Shown here in pieces: positions 1 through 9,695 of a stretch of 32,598 nucleotides of DNA. Made by a program: the position numbers and the translations under genes. Origin of the DNA: Cladosporium sp. IMV 00045 (taxonomy: Eukaryota; Ascomycota; Dothideomycetes; Cladosporiales; Cladosporiaceae); NCBI GenBank assembly GCA_001931905.2, contig MSJI02000211.1, forward strand, positions 1 to 32,598, given 5' to 3'. Position 1 is the first letter of the stretch, and every line of letters begins with the position of its first letter. Under the pieces are notes generated by a model that did no database searches, was not told the DNA's origin, and worked only from the letters and a program-made list of their open reading frames with translations.

Positions 1-491
1 GCCTTCAACGACCTGAAGCTGGGCAAGAGCACCAAGTGGATCATCTACAAGATCTCCGACGACTGGAAGGAGATTGTCGTTGAGGAGACCTCCACCGACG
101 ACAACTACGACGCCTTCCGCGAGAAGCTCATCGCCGCCAAGAGCAAGGACAAGAAGGGCAACGAGTGCCTCGGTGGCCGCTACGCCGTCTACGATGTCGA
201 GTACGACGCCGGTGAGGGCAAGCGCAACAAGATCTGCTTCCTCTCTTGGGTCCCTGACGATGCCGCTCAATACGTGAGTACATCCCTGAGGAGAGATCAG
301 CTGTCGATCAAGAGATGGCGTGGCAACACCTTACTGACTCCTACATCCCCACACAGCCTCGCATGATGTACTCCTCTTCCAAGGAGTCCCTGAAGCGCTC
401 CCTCAACGGCATCGCCGTCGACATCCAGGCCAACGACGCCGACGACATCGAGCAGGACACCATCGTCAAGCGCGCCATGACCGGCCGCTAA
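1..491 (+). CDS. cof1: Cofilin (ADF/cofilin family), 5' end outside window
   Basis: Actin-depolymerising factor that severs and recycles actin filaments in the cytoplasm. The window opens in frame inside the gene; 135 residues are visible, against about 145-150 for fungal cofilins, so only the N-terminal exon(s) are missing. Exon 1-273 is joined to exon 357-491 by an intron at 274-356 (GTGAGT...ACACAG, phase 0). Visible family features are the [12 protein letters not shown] strand, the [11 protein letters not shown] segment, the LSWVPDDA motif just before the intron, and the long actin-binding helix region [14 protein letters not shown] in the second exon. The stop is TAA at 489-491. The remaining exon structure cannot be seen. 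The family call is near certain from direct similarity of these motifs. Confidence 0.96.
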
Positions 492-2168
492 GCATCTTTA
501 TTTGGAACACATTCTCATTTGCGAAGGCGAGAAGAAGAGAAATAAAAAAGCAGAAACTTCCCTCCTCCTCCTCCTCCGAGCGGACATACCCACACGAACA
601 CACAAAAATATGCACACGTCTACGACACACACTTCTCAGCTCTCTTTCCTTCCTCTTCTCGAGAAATGACACGACCGACCGATTCATGACGTAGGGAGTG
701 GGCAGACCCAAAAAGAAAAACACTCACAAGCCAAAGCGGATGGTGGAAGCGGGATAAAAATATAGCATGATGTATGCGAATGATGAGAGTTCAAAGAAAA
801 TCCTACATCAACAAAATCAAAAGCTCCGGAGAAGAAGTTTTTCTGTCATGCCTCGCTGCTTTCTGTTTTCAACAGAGTAGTGGCTATGCCAGAGACGAAA
901 TCCTGAGAGGAGCCGAATGATTGATTGAAGTTTAGTGAGCCATTACCAGACGCGATTCGATTTGTCTCCCTGCTTGTCACATCTTTCTTGCTGTCTTCAT
1001 GTTCTTCTTTTTGCGCCGTATAGATGCCAAAGCCCAAAGAAAGTTGTCCACGACCCTGAAACCCAAACAGAGAGATTACTGAAGCTGCAGGCAAAAGAGA
1101 AGTTGCATTCAATCGCATTGTTGCATGCATTCAGCTATATTCGTCTCGGCTTACATCGTGATAGCAGGCAGATTCATCACTTACTTATCCACCACTCTAC
1201 CTTGAATTTTTCTCGGGGAATCTGGCCATGGAGCGGAGGGCAAGACAATCGACTCAAACCAAATTAGACCCATCAATTCAACTTGCAAGAAAAAAAGAAA
1301 ACAAGAAACCGCTGGATGTTGTTCTTACTGCACACCGGGCTCGTCTTCCCATTGGCCCGCTGGTATAACAAAAGTAAGTTTAAATCTCATGTGCTTAAAT
1401 GCTGATTAAGACGCTCGTCGAGGTGCTGATTGCCTATATCTAGCTCTATCTCATTGGTACGGGATGATGGATCTGGTTGAATTTGGGCTGGCTTTGGTTG
1501 GATTTCTCAACGATGTCGTCAACTTGCACGACTGGGACTACGAGGACAGGAGGACTGCCTTCAAGCCTTCCGTGGATGTTGTTCTCTTGATACCAGTCTG
1601 CTCCGATGGAGCGACCTTCCCATCCATCTCCTTTCTCCGTTCTTCGAATTCCAGTTGCCTACTGATTTGCTTCTGGATTATGAAATGCAGCCATCCACTG
1701 ATTTATCATAGGTCCGTTCATTCGTCCGATTCGACCTCAACTTCATCCTCCGCCTTTCATCTTCCCAACAGAACACCCACGACCTATTATACACCTGTCA
1801 CCGCTTTGTCATGATCTCCCTACTTCTCACTGTCTCTCGTGCACCTATCATCCCCCTTGGAAAGAGAAGAGGCACCGGGATGGGGAAGTCTATTGCATTT
1901 CCTCATGTTGGCAGGTAGGCGGATGGAGTATTAATGCCCTCTCTTTCTTCCGCCATTTCTCTTCGTCGTTCAGTCAATTGTTTGAACTCACATCCGCTCC
2001 TTGATATCAATCGCTTCAATACATCTTGCGTACTCGTGCAATTACCTGCTCGCATCTTCACACAGTCAGCATATCTCTACACGCATACATCCGCGCCTTC
2101 AACTTACTTTCAAGGCATTTTCCGTACTACTATCAACGCACATCTTCCCACGTCTCGCATTCGCCACC
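492..2168. other. Intergenic stretch, no supported gene
   Basis: This 1.7-kb stretch lies between cofilin and the disordered-protein gene. Several short open frames exist on both strands (for example 935-1267 + and 1464-1814 +), but none has a recognisable domain. It presumably contains the cofilin 3' UTR and the promoter and 5' UTR of the next gene, whose leader is pyrimidine-rich. A minus-strand segment near 1546-1670 stays open with a charged, protein-like composition, but it cannot be joined to convincing exons. Confidence 0.5.
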
Positions 2169-4130
2169 ATGGAGACCAACACCACCACCACCACCACCAC
2201 CACCACCACCACCACTCCTCGCCTCCGCTGGGCCTCTACTGCCCTCCCTTCGCGTTCGCCAGTCGCGAATCCGTCTCCCTCTGCTTCTGATGCCAGTACT
2301 CGCACTACTACCAGAAGCTCCCGTCCCACCACGCAGGCTCCTCTCTCTACCCAGTCAGAGAGAGACGATAGCGCCGTGCGTGCTGCTGCCACGGCTGCTA
2401 CCAGCCAGCCTCGTCTCACGGTCAAACCGACCAGACTCGGAGAGAGCAGTCCTCGCGCCGACAGCGACACGGCGAGCATCTCCACCATCCCATTTGGCTC
2501 CGGAGGTGCTACCAGCAGACCTCGTCTCACCCCGAGGCCACTCTTCCCCGGAGAGATCCTCCCTCCGGACAGCGAGCCACGCGCTCGCTACCACCCCACC
2601 GGCCCCCAAACCCAACCGGTGCAAGGCCGCGCGCCTACCATCCGCTCCCAGCACGCGAGCGTCGTGGCAGGCTCCTACCTCTCCGCTCCTTCCTCGGTGG
2701 CAGACGGCGCCGCCGGGGAGAGCGTCAAACCCCCTCGCTACCGCAAGGTAGCGAAACCTACCCCCCTCCTTGCCAAAATCGCCACGGGCCACGACCTGTG
2801 CCGCCTGCGCGAGGGGGAACTCCGGGCCTCAGACCCGGATTTCCGCCCGCGCACCCTCCTCGACGTGCAGAAGCGGCTTGAGCGGAAGCCCGCTCTGCGT
2901 CCTTCTCTGAGGCACGACCTCGATGCTGCGATCGTCGGGGAGGGGAGTTCCCCCTCCCGTGACGGAGCGGGGTACACCCTCCCTGCGATCCGCGAGCGTC
3001 GCGCTGCGCGGGCGGCGCAGTTCCCCGTGCCGCAGAATGTGGCGAGGGAGACGCTGATGGAGAGGAGGTTTCTCTCCGACCGCGGGGCGGGGTGGGTCGA
3101 TGCGCCTGTCAGGGTTGGCGGAGCGATTCGCGGGACGAGGAGGGTGGAGTGGGGATCTGCGCCTGCGGTTGCGAGGGAGGAGGAGGGGAGGAAGGAGAAG
3201 GAGAAGAAGGGCGGCAAGAGGGAGGGGGGTTGGAAGAAGGGTTTCGGGGCGTTTTTGGGGAGAGTGAAGGAGTCTTCCTCTTCCACGCCTTTGCCTTCCC
3301 CTCCCTCGCCTTCCACTCCTGCGCCCCTCCCCTCCCCTCCCCTCGCAACGCGCCAGCCCCGACCCGCGAGACAAACCCCCCATCCCCCGCCGGCCTACCA
3401 CACCGTCCGCCCCACCGTGCGCCCCTCTCCCCGCCCAGCCCTCCCAGAAACCCGACCTCCGCCCCCGCCGCAGCGCCCTTCCCTCCTCTTCCCAACGCAG
3501 CAAACCGGCCCGGCGCAGCACCTCCCCCTGCGCACTCTCCAAGCTCGCGCTGCGCTGCAGCGAATTCGCGAGGAGAGGGAGGGCGGGGACGAGCAGAAGC
3601 AAACCGCGCCTAGTGATGAGGACGTGGCGTTTTGTGCGGATGCTCTGCTCACTGTGCGGGGGCATCCGACGCTGGAGGACTCGTATCTCAGCGCGGAAAG
3701 CGGTGCGCTGGAGGGGGAGGAGTACGGCTCCTCGCCTATGATGCTGGCTGCGGCGTCTGGGTTGAGGTTGGCGGGGATTCACGAGGAGGGCGAGGGGGAA
3801 GGGGAGGAAGGAGAGGGCCAGGGAGAGAGGTTCGACGAGTGGGATCGCTTCGATTTCGAGAAGAATCCCCCTTCGTTGAACTTTGGCGGTCGGGGAGGGA
3901 GCGAGGAGGCTTCTTTGGGCGTGGAGACTGGGGAGTCGCCGGTCTCATCTTCGCCTTCGCCTCCTTCTTCGGGTGAAGAAATGACGGGCCCGGAGATGCA
4001 GGCTGAACCGGAGGAGGTTGTGCGTCGTGCTGGGAGGGCGAGGTTGAGTGGCTTGAAGGATCTGGAGTTGGAGTGGGAGGGGGTCGAGGATGAGGAGGAA
4101 GAGGAGGAGGAGAGTTTCGAGGAGTTTTGA
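2169..4130 (+). CDS. Hypothetical intrinsically disordered Pro/Ser/Thr-rich protein
   Basis: I do not recognise this protein; it has 653 residues and no introns. The start is set at the ATG at 2169 because its context (GCCACCATGG) is a near-ideal Kozak site; the frame extends 56 codons further upstream, but that part looks like leader sequence. The order along the chain is: a 12-residue poly-Thr run (residues 5-16), a Ser/Thr/Pro/Arg-rich region, and a basic segment with clusters of Glu/Lys. Next come a short amphipathic patch around residues 352-367 (WKKGFGAFLGRVK), a proline-rich block of roughly 370-460, and a strongly acidic C-terminus ending in Glu/Asp runs and EEF. No signal peptide or membrane segment is seen. 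The long open frame, start context and biased composition support a real gene. A cytoskeletal or polarity adaptor role would be guesswork. Confidence 0.75.
   Translation: METNTTTTTTTTTTTTPRLRWASTALPSRSPVANPSPSASDASTRTTTRSSRPTTQAPLSTQSERDDSAVRAAATAATSQPRLTVKPTRLGESSPRADSDTASISTIPFGSGGATSRPRLTPRPLFPGEILPPDSEPRARYHPTGPQTQPVQGRAPTIRSQHASVVAGSYLSAPSSVADGAAGESVKPPRYRKVAKPTPLLAKIATGHDLCRLREGELRASDPDFRPRTLLDVQKRLERKPALRPSLRHDLDAAIVGEGSSPSRDGAGYTLPAIRERRAARAAQFPVPQNVARETLMERRFLSDRGAGWVDAPVRVGGAIRGTRRVEWGSAPAVAREEEGRKEKEKKGGKREGGWKKGFGAFLGRVKESSSSTPLPSPPSPSTPAPLPSPPLATRQPRPARQTPHPPPAYHTVRPTVRPSPRPALPETRPPPPPQRPSLLFPTQQTGPAQHLPLRTLQARAALQRIREEREGGDEQKQTAPSDEDVAFCADALLTVRGHPTLEDSYLSAESGALEGEEYGSSPMMLAAASGLRLAGIHEEGEGEGEEGEGQGERFDEWDRFDFEKNPPSLNFGGRGGSEEASLGVETGESPVSSSPSPPSSGEEMTGPEMQAEPEEVVRRAGRARLSGLKDLELEWEGVEDEEEEEEESFEEF
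2181..2213 (+). repeat. (ACC)11 trinucleotide microsatellite encoding poly-Thr
   Basis: Eleven uninterrupted ACC codons, followed by one ACT, code for residues 5-16 of the disordered protein. The repeat keeps the reading frame, so length changes would only vary the Thr run. Confidence 0.95.
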
Positions 4131-4474
4131 GGGGGAGGATGGCGCTTTTGTGAGATTTGCTGGGTTTTCCTAGTTTTGATGGTTTGGTGTCTCGAAGCTC
4201 CGAGGTTTTGATATGGCGGGGTTTGGCGTTCTTGTGTTGCTTGTTTTGCTTGTTTTGCGTTGGGCGTTTGGCGTTTGGCGTTTGGGCTTCTTTGCTTCTT
4301 TTCCTCTTTGCTCCCCTTCCGTGGAAGGTAGATGACATATCACATCATCACATGCTATCAAGCCATACATACCTGAACCATAGTGTTTAATCCTTCGATA
4401 CCCTATCTACTTACCTACCATCCTCATATCACCAAACACTCACTTAACCCCCATACAACCCCTTCACTCCCCCT
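4131..4474. other. Convergent intergenic region with tandem-repeat 3' UTR
   Basis: This lies between the stop of the disordered-protein gene and the stop of the acyltransferase gene, which face each other. It is T/G-rich on the left, with short tandem repeats, and C/T/A-rich on the right. It presumably holds both 3' UTRs; no gene is seen. Confidence 0.6.
4240..4284 (+). repeat. Short tandem repeats CTTGTTTTG x2 and GCGTTTG x3
   Basis: Two copies of CTTGTTTTG (4240-4257) are followed a few bases later by three exact copies of GCGTTTG (4264-4284). They lie in the putative 3' UTR of the disordered-protein gene and look like simple slippage products. Confidence 0.9.
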
Positions 4475-6304
4475 TCACTCCCCCTTCCCACTCCTCTCCG
4501 CAGCAACCGTCTCCCTAATCTGCCCCGCCTTCTCCGACAAAGTCCTCTCAACCTGCCTCCTCACCTCCGCCGCATCAGGCAGTGGCTTGCCACCCCTCCT
4601 CTTCCTAACCTCCTCAACAATCTCATCCACCATCTCATCAAACTCCACACCCGGATCAGTCGGCACACCCAACGTCGCGCCCTGCAAACTCTCCATACTC
4701 TCCTGCCTCTTAACGGCAGGACGGGTGCTGCGCGCCTTGATTTTCTGCTGCAGCCAGCGCTTCGCGGGCGAGGCGGTGAAGGCTCCGCTGAGAGTTACGC
4801 CGATGGCGGCGTAGAAGTATACGGCTGCCCAGGCGCGCATGCTGGCGTTGAAGGTGAGTAGGATGAAAGGTGAGGTGACGAAGCTGAAGGCTAGTTGCGT
4901 TGTGAGCCAGGAGAGGATGTCGTAGTAGCGTTTGCGTGGGAGGGCGGTGCTGCCGTCGGGGGAGAGGAAGAAGGGGCGGAGGAGGCGGCGGGCGTCTGTC
5001 GTGAGAGTCAGTCTTTACGTTGTCCTCTTCGCGCTGATACTTGTCAGGACTACTTACTCTTTGCAGTGTTTTGCATGAAAGCCGCGAGGACGAATGTCAG
5101 ATAGTAGCCCGGGTAGAAGCCGTGCCAGAAAGCACTTGTGACGAAGGTAGCCAGCGTCGCTCTAAAACCTGGTTTCCTGCCCTTGGGAGTGACGCGCAGA
5201 TACATGTAGTTTCGCAGCCAGTTGTTCGTGTTGATGTTCCAATTTCCGAGGTAGGCATGACTGTTCTGCGCGAGCTCGACTCCCAGTGGACGGATGTTGG
5301 TCAGGCGATCCCAGTTGGGCTTTCCAGTCTTCGGGTCAAGGCCTTTGTATCCTATACCGGCCATGATGCATGCGCCCTCCGTCAGAGTCCACACGCCGTA
5401 GTACTTCATGCGTGCTACGACGTTCATCATGTACATGATGAAAACGCGCGAAAAGACGTTAAGTGACTTGTACTTGTCTGTGAGGAAGGTGCTTTCGTTG
5501 AAGTGCCCAGAGCCGACAAGGAAGGCGAGAATCCACGCGAGACCAATGACCATCTTATTCATGGCCGGGGTTCCGCTACGAGGGATCTTGCGCTTCTTGC
5601 GAGTTGGAGGAGCCTTCGCTGGGTCACTGCCGGGAGGCAGATCGAACATTGACGTCTCGAGCCAACGGCGGTAGTCAGCATAGTCGAAGGCAGGGCCAGC
5701 CATCAAGCTGGGGAAGAAAGCGACATAGGCGGCAAAATCAAGAGGGTCAGGCAATTTCTTCAAAGCCCTCTCACGCTGATAGTCGTTGAGCTCGGCCGGG
5801 TCTTGCTTTCCGTCCCAGACGTTCCAGCAGAAAGCCGTCAGCTTCATGACCATAACCATCTGCGCGCCGGTGATGTCTATAGTGCTCGGAGCGGCGGCTT
5901 TCTGCCTCTGGATGTGCGAGACACTCATGTGGCCCATGATCACCACGAAGCCGATCCATGGCATGTACGGGCCTTCGACGTAGGCGGCGATGAGGTAGGT
6001 GGCGGCTGCGTCGGTTATGATCAAGGCTAGGCCGGCCCAGAGGTCGAACAAACCGACTAGGTAGAAGACTCCAACGGCGATGATGAAGTAGTTCTTCACT
6101 TTGGGGTTGTTGTCTGGCAGGCGTTTGAGAAGGCCAGCCAAGGGATATGATAGCAGGAAGCTGAAGATGAGCTTGAGCTCGTCGGTGGAGGCACCCAAGA
6201 GGTTGGCGCCATATTCGAAAGCTGTGTATAGTTATCAGATATTGGCGTCGTGAACCTAAACTGCAGCAGATACAAGACTTACGGACGTTGATATAGGGGA
6301 GCAT
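4475..6304 (-). CDS. ale1: MBOAT lysophospholipid acyltransferase (ALE1/LPT1 type)
   Basis: Multi-pass ER membrane O-acyltransferase that re-acylates lysophospholipids with acyl-CoA (Lands cycle). Three exons read from the right: 6283-6304, 5058-6221 and 4475-4995. The introns are 6222-6282 (GTAAGT, CTGATAAC branch site) and 4996-5057 (GTAAGT). The joined length is 1707 bases, 568 residues. The tiny first exon encodes MLPYINV, and splicing creates the Pro that opens PFEYGANLLG, a typical N-terminus. Hydrophobic segments run through the chain. The MBOAT signature is present: the Asn-containing stretch WNINTNNWLRNYMYLR (Asn near residue 340) and the catalytic His in SAFWHGFYPGY (about residue 374). 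The C-terminal 100 residues are cytosolic, charged and helical. All parts needed for activity are visible. Substrate preference cannot be read from the sequence. Confidence 0.95.
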
Positions 6305-6996
6305 GATTGCAGCTCAGAGCTACCACAGCGTGCTCCGCTCACAGGGCTGGGATGTATTAACTTGCTATGAAGAAGTGATGTTGGCGTTGTGCATCGTAGG
6401 AAAAGTGCAAGGATACTAGGATTAAGAGAAGAGTGTGTAGTACAGCTGAGGTGACTGTCTCGGATACCACGTGCCAGAGCAAGAAAGTAGAGAGGGTGTG
6501 GTCCTCATGTGCGTGCGTGTGTCTTGCTTGTGTGTGGATTTGCTGCGACGTCACCTTGTTTTTGCCCGCGGGTGATCACATGCCAACAGAAAACGAATTC
6601 CGAGGACACACTTGGATTTAATAATTAAATTACAGTAAGTGCAAAGCATAGGCCTCATGAATAGCGACATCGGTTCTTTCGAAATACAGTCGCAGTATTA
6701 TCGCATCTGCATAAATGCAGTGGCCTCCGCCAACCCTGCCAAAGTCTGATGCAGCTCTATTCCCAGGATTTCGTACTCTCTAGCATTGATCGATATCCAT
6801 CACTGCAACCCTTCAGACGAGTACAGAAAGGAGCTAGCTAGTGTTCGAAAAAGCAGACGCCTCCAACGCCATCGCTAAAAAAAATGCATGCAAAACAAAA
6901 CTGCCACCAAGCCTCCGTAGCCCTTGTGCCTGGCTTTGACGGCTCATAAAGAAAAGACAAGACATCTAGCAAGCTCGCATCCGCAATGAGAACCTC
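6305..6996. other. Intergenic region between acyltransferase and CENP-A
   Basis: This 692-base stretch holds the promoter of the minus-strand acyltransferase gene and the 3' UTR of the minus-strand CENP-A gene. Short open frames are present, but none resembles a protein and no RNA gene is visible. Confidence 0.6.
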
Positions 6997-7593
6997 TCAA
7001 AGAGTTCCCCTCAGTCGTCGTGCGAGCTGTATATCCTTTTGCATGATCGTAACGCGTTTCGCGTGCAACGCGCAGAGGTTCGTATCCTCAAAGAGATGCA
7101 CAAGAAACGCCTCTGCTGCTTCTTGCAATGCCTGAATGGCCTGCGATTGCCACCTGTGGCCGTCCACAGAGAAAGAGGTTGGTGCCACGTTGTAGGCGAC
7201 TTCACGTACCTGTGCTCGTGTTAGCAATTCTGTCGCGTAAAGTAAAGGGTCGAGGCGCTGCGGTCTTGAGAACCGCACTTCCTCGCACCATCAAGACGTA
7301 CCAAGCGTGAAAAGGGCAACTTCGCGATCAAAAGCTCTGTTGTCTTTTGATACCTCCTGATCTCTCGCAGCGCGACCGTGCCTGGCTTATAGCGCGGTTT
7401 CTTTCGGTTCCCAGGACTCACTGTCAACCAATTAGCATTTTGCGCCTTGTCTTCACAGTACCATAAATTCCTGCCAGACTGAACACCACATACCAGGAGC
7501 TTTTGAAACGCCGCTGATTCGCTTTGTTGGTGTGGTCTTTCCTGCGCTTGGTCGGCCACCTCGAGCTGTCGAGCCCGTCTGCGTTCGAGCCAT
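6997..7593 (-). CDS. cenH3: Centromeric histone H3 variant CENP-A (CenH3/Cse4/Cnp1)
   Basis: Replaces H3 in centromeric nucleosomes and specifies the kinetochore. Three exons: 7494-7593, 7302-7420 and 6997-7209. The introns are 7421-7493 (GTATGT, TGCTAAT branch site) and 7210-7301 (GTACGT). Joined length is 432 bases, 143 residues. The start at 7593 gives [13 protein letters not shown], an H3-like opening. The histone fold starts at [16 protein letters not shown], continues through [11 protein letters not shown] and ends in [18 protein letters not shown] hallmarks against H3 are RWQ where H3 has [12 protein letters not shown] where H3 has AYLV-LFED, an enlarged loop 1 between VREVA and RWQ, and a divergent tail without the H3 K4, K9 and K27 contexts. 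The gene's multi-intron structure and position away from other histone genes fit. An ordinary H3 is very unlikely. Confidence 0.93.
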
Positions 7594-8231
7594 GTTTTTC
7601 TTCGATCGAGCGCGATGCCCAGTCAATAGGTTTCACCAGTATCCCAGCTTTTGTTATGCGACCAGCGTGAATCGTGTTTCGTAGGTGATGAAGGTGTGTT
7701 CGAATGGTTTGCGACGCGTCTTGTAGGTCGAATGCGCCGATGCGCGATATATAGAATTGCGATGATGGTGGTTGGTCGCGTGCGTGCGATCGCAAAGAGG
7801 TCTTTTCGGGCAAACTGGTCCAGTATGCGCGTTGTATCGCTTTGTCGTCTCAAACATACGCGAATGGCAGGCAGGTCGCGCATTCAAGCGGGCGTTGTTT
7901 TGGTCGTGGGTGAAGCTCGCTCATGCCGACGGAAGGTGCAGATTAGAGTTTGGATCAGATAAGATAAGCCAGCCCCACGGCTCGTCGGTCCCCGGTCTCT
8001 TTGTACCTGATGAACGCAACGTCAACCGATCTGGCCACCTTTGCGCCGCATTCACAAACACCTTCACTCTTTGCCTTTGGCAGTCACTGAAAGGCAGCAA
8101 TCAGAAAATAAAGACTTATACACCACCTCACGAGAACTGAGTCACACCCACCTCTGCCCTCCGAAAACAGCCTCATTTTGGTTCACGCCTTCCGTACCGC
8201 GTTCCCCCGACTGGACGACAAGATACCAGAT
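7594..8231. promoter_or_regulatory. Divergent CENP-A / Derlin promoter region
   Basis: The two start codons face away from each other across 638 bases, so this region must contain both promoters. It holds an ACGCGT hexamer at 7714-7719, which matches the MluI cell-cycle box bound by MBF in yeasts, and a TATATA-like stretch near 7745-7752. The element assignments are matches to known consensus sequences; their function here is inferred. Open frames that cross the region look like shadows. Confidence 0.6.
7714..7719. promoter_or_regulatory. Candidate MCB (MBF) element ACGCGT
   Basis: A palindromic ACGCGT lies 121 bases upstream of the CENP-A start codon. MBF-type factors (Mbp1/Swi6, Cdc10/Res) use this box to drive G1/S genes, and CENP-A is cell-cycle regulated in several fungi. 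A single hexamer can occur by chance. Confidence 0.35.
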
Positions 8232-9097
8232 ATGGCGGCAATGCTGGGAGGCGGCGACGGTCCGCTGGGACAACTTCCACTGGAGCAGTGGTTCTTTGAG
8301 ATGCCCGTTTGCACAAGATGGTGGACAACAGCAACTGTTATCACGGGCGTTCTGGTACAATGTCACATTCTCACGCCGTTCCAGCTGTTCTACAGCTATC
8401 GCGCGGTATTCCACAAGAGTCAGGTATGTATACCGAAGGAATGAACTAGGATGTGAGAAGATATTGACTTGTGGCAGTACTGGCGGCTCATATCGACATT
8501 CATCTACTTCGGACCCTTATCCCTCAATCTACTATTCCACATATTCTTCATCCAACGATACGCGCGCATGTTGGAGGAATCCGCCCCAAGTGTAGCCCAC
8601 TTCGCCTGGCTGCTCTTCTATGCTGCCGTAACCCTCCTCACTATTGCACCACTCTCGAGCCAGCTATTTCTCGGCACTACTCTCAGCTCGACTTTGGTTT
8701 ACATCTGGAGTCGTCGAAACCCCGACACCAGGCTGAGCTTTCTGGGTCTCCTCACATTCAAGGCTCCGTGGTTGCCTTGGGTCCTGATAGCTTTCAACGT
8801 GGTGCTGCATGGACACTGGCCGAAGGATGAGCTTTGCGGTATCGTTGTTGGTCATGGTAAGCCTATTTGCGCATTCGCAAATCCACCACATTGCGCAAAC
8901 TGACACTTATTCCTCCAGTGTGGTATTTCTTCAACGACATCTACCCTTCCACCCACAACGGCCACCGACCGATGGATCCTCCAGGCTGGTGGATTCGACT
9001 CTTTGAACGTCAGGCACTGCCTGAAGCTGATTCAGACGTCCATGACGCTGCTTTCAACAGAGAAGTGGCCCCACCTGCCGTTGCTGACATCCGATGA
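8232..9097 (+). CDS. der1: Derlin (DER1-like ER-associated degradation protein)
   Basis: Rhomboid-like pseudoprotease in the ER membrane that helps move misfolded proteins to the cytosol for degradation. Three exons: 8232-8423, 8478-8856 and 8919-9097. Introns are 8424-8477 (GTATGT) and 8857-8918 (GTAAGC). Joined length is 750 bases, 249 residues. Family features include LPLEQWFFEMPVCTRWWTTAT before the first membrane helix and the conserved WR motif at residues 66-67, which the first splice junction completes (QYWR). Next come FGPLSLNLLFHIFF, RRNPDTRLSFLGLLTFKAPWLPW, and the GIVVG (GxxxG) near the last helix, followed by HVWYFFNDIYP. There is no rhomboid Ser-His dyad, as expected of Derlins. 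The start at 8232 is preferred; in-frame ATGs also exist at 8178 and 8241. The short polar C-terminus has no evident p97-binding SHP box. Confidence 0.95.
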
Positions 9098-9695
9098 GCG
9101 AATCTTTTTGTACCCTGCAATTCATGAACATTCCTCCCTCCGTTTCCACTGGCGATTTCTTTATATTCACTGCTGTGCTCTACTGCAACATGTCCCAGAA
9201 AATGCTTTGTTGGAATCCTTGCCACCGCAAATTTATGGCAAGCCGATCCTCGGGATATCTCTTGCGACCAGCGCATATCCTGCTGCGATCATACTGCCAC
9301 ACACTTGGTCAATTGCGAATATAGACCTACTTCGGTAGGCCAACGCGATCTGCTTTAATTCACTAACGTCAAGGTTCATCAGAAGTCCATTTGACGACAA
9401 AAACCCCGCCCACGACCCTCCAGTTTTGCACAGTCCCTGCTATAAGATGCTCATTTACATGCATTTCGCACTGGTGGTTATATCATTCACGCCATTGACC
9501 TTCATTCAATTAAGACAACATACGTCAAATCGCTTGTTTCGAAGCGCATTAACCTTTGCCAACAATGCATCAACCATGTATATATTCCACATCCATCAAA
9601 CCTCCCTCGCTATCCTCGTATATAACCAACAGCAACTCCAACGAAGCCTCGACCCTAACACCCCCAGCACTTAAGAACACAAAGACTCACCGAAT
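9098..9695. other. Intergenic region, no gene seen
   Basis: About 600 bases separate Derlin from the small Cys/His-rich gene. Short overlapping open frames on the plus strand lack any recognisable motif. The right part is A/C-rich, like a fungal 5' leader. Confidence 0.5.

Noticed and set aside
1464..1814. Plus-strand 116-codon frame and an overlapping charged minus-strand frame (about 1546-1670)
   Set aside because: Several frames are open at once here, which points to composition rather than coding. The minus-strand frame is protein-like but lacks a start and a partner exon with a good donor.
2099..3782. Long minus-strand and alternative plus-strand frames opposite the disordered-protein gene (e.g. 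2829-3782 -, 2738-3316 -)
   Set aside because: GC-rich low-complexity DNA leaves all frames open. Only the 2169-4130 frame spans the whole region and has a strong start context.
7424..7813. 129-codon minus-strand frame over CENP-A exon 1
   Set aside because: The correct frame for exon 1 is the one giving MARTQ and joining in phase with the next exon; this frame is a shadow.
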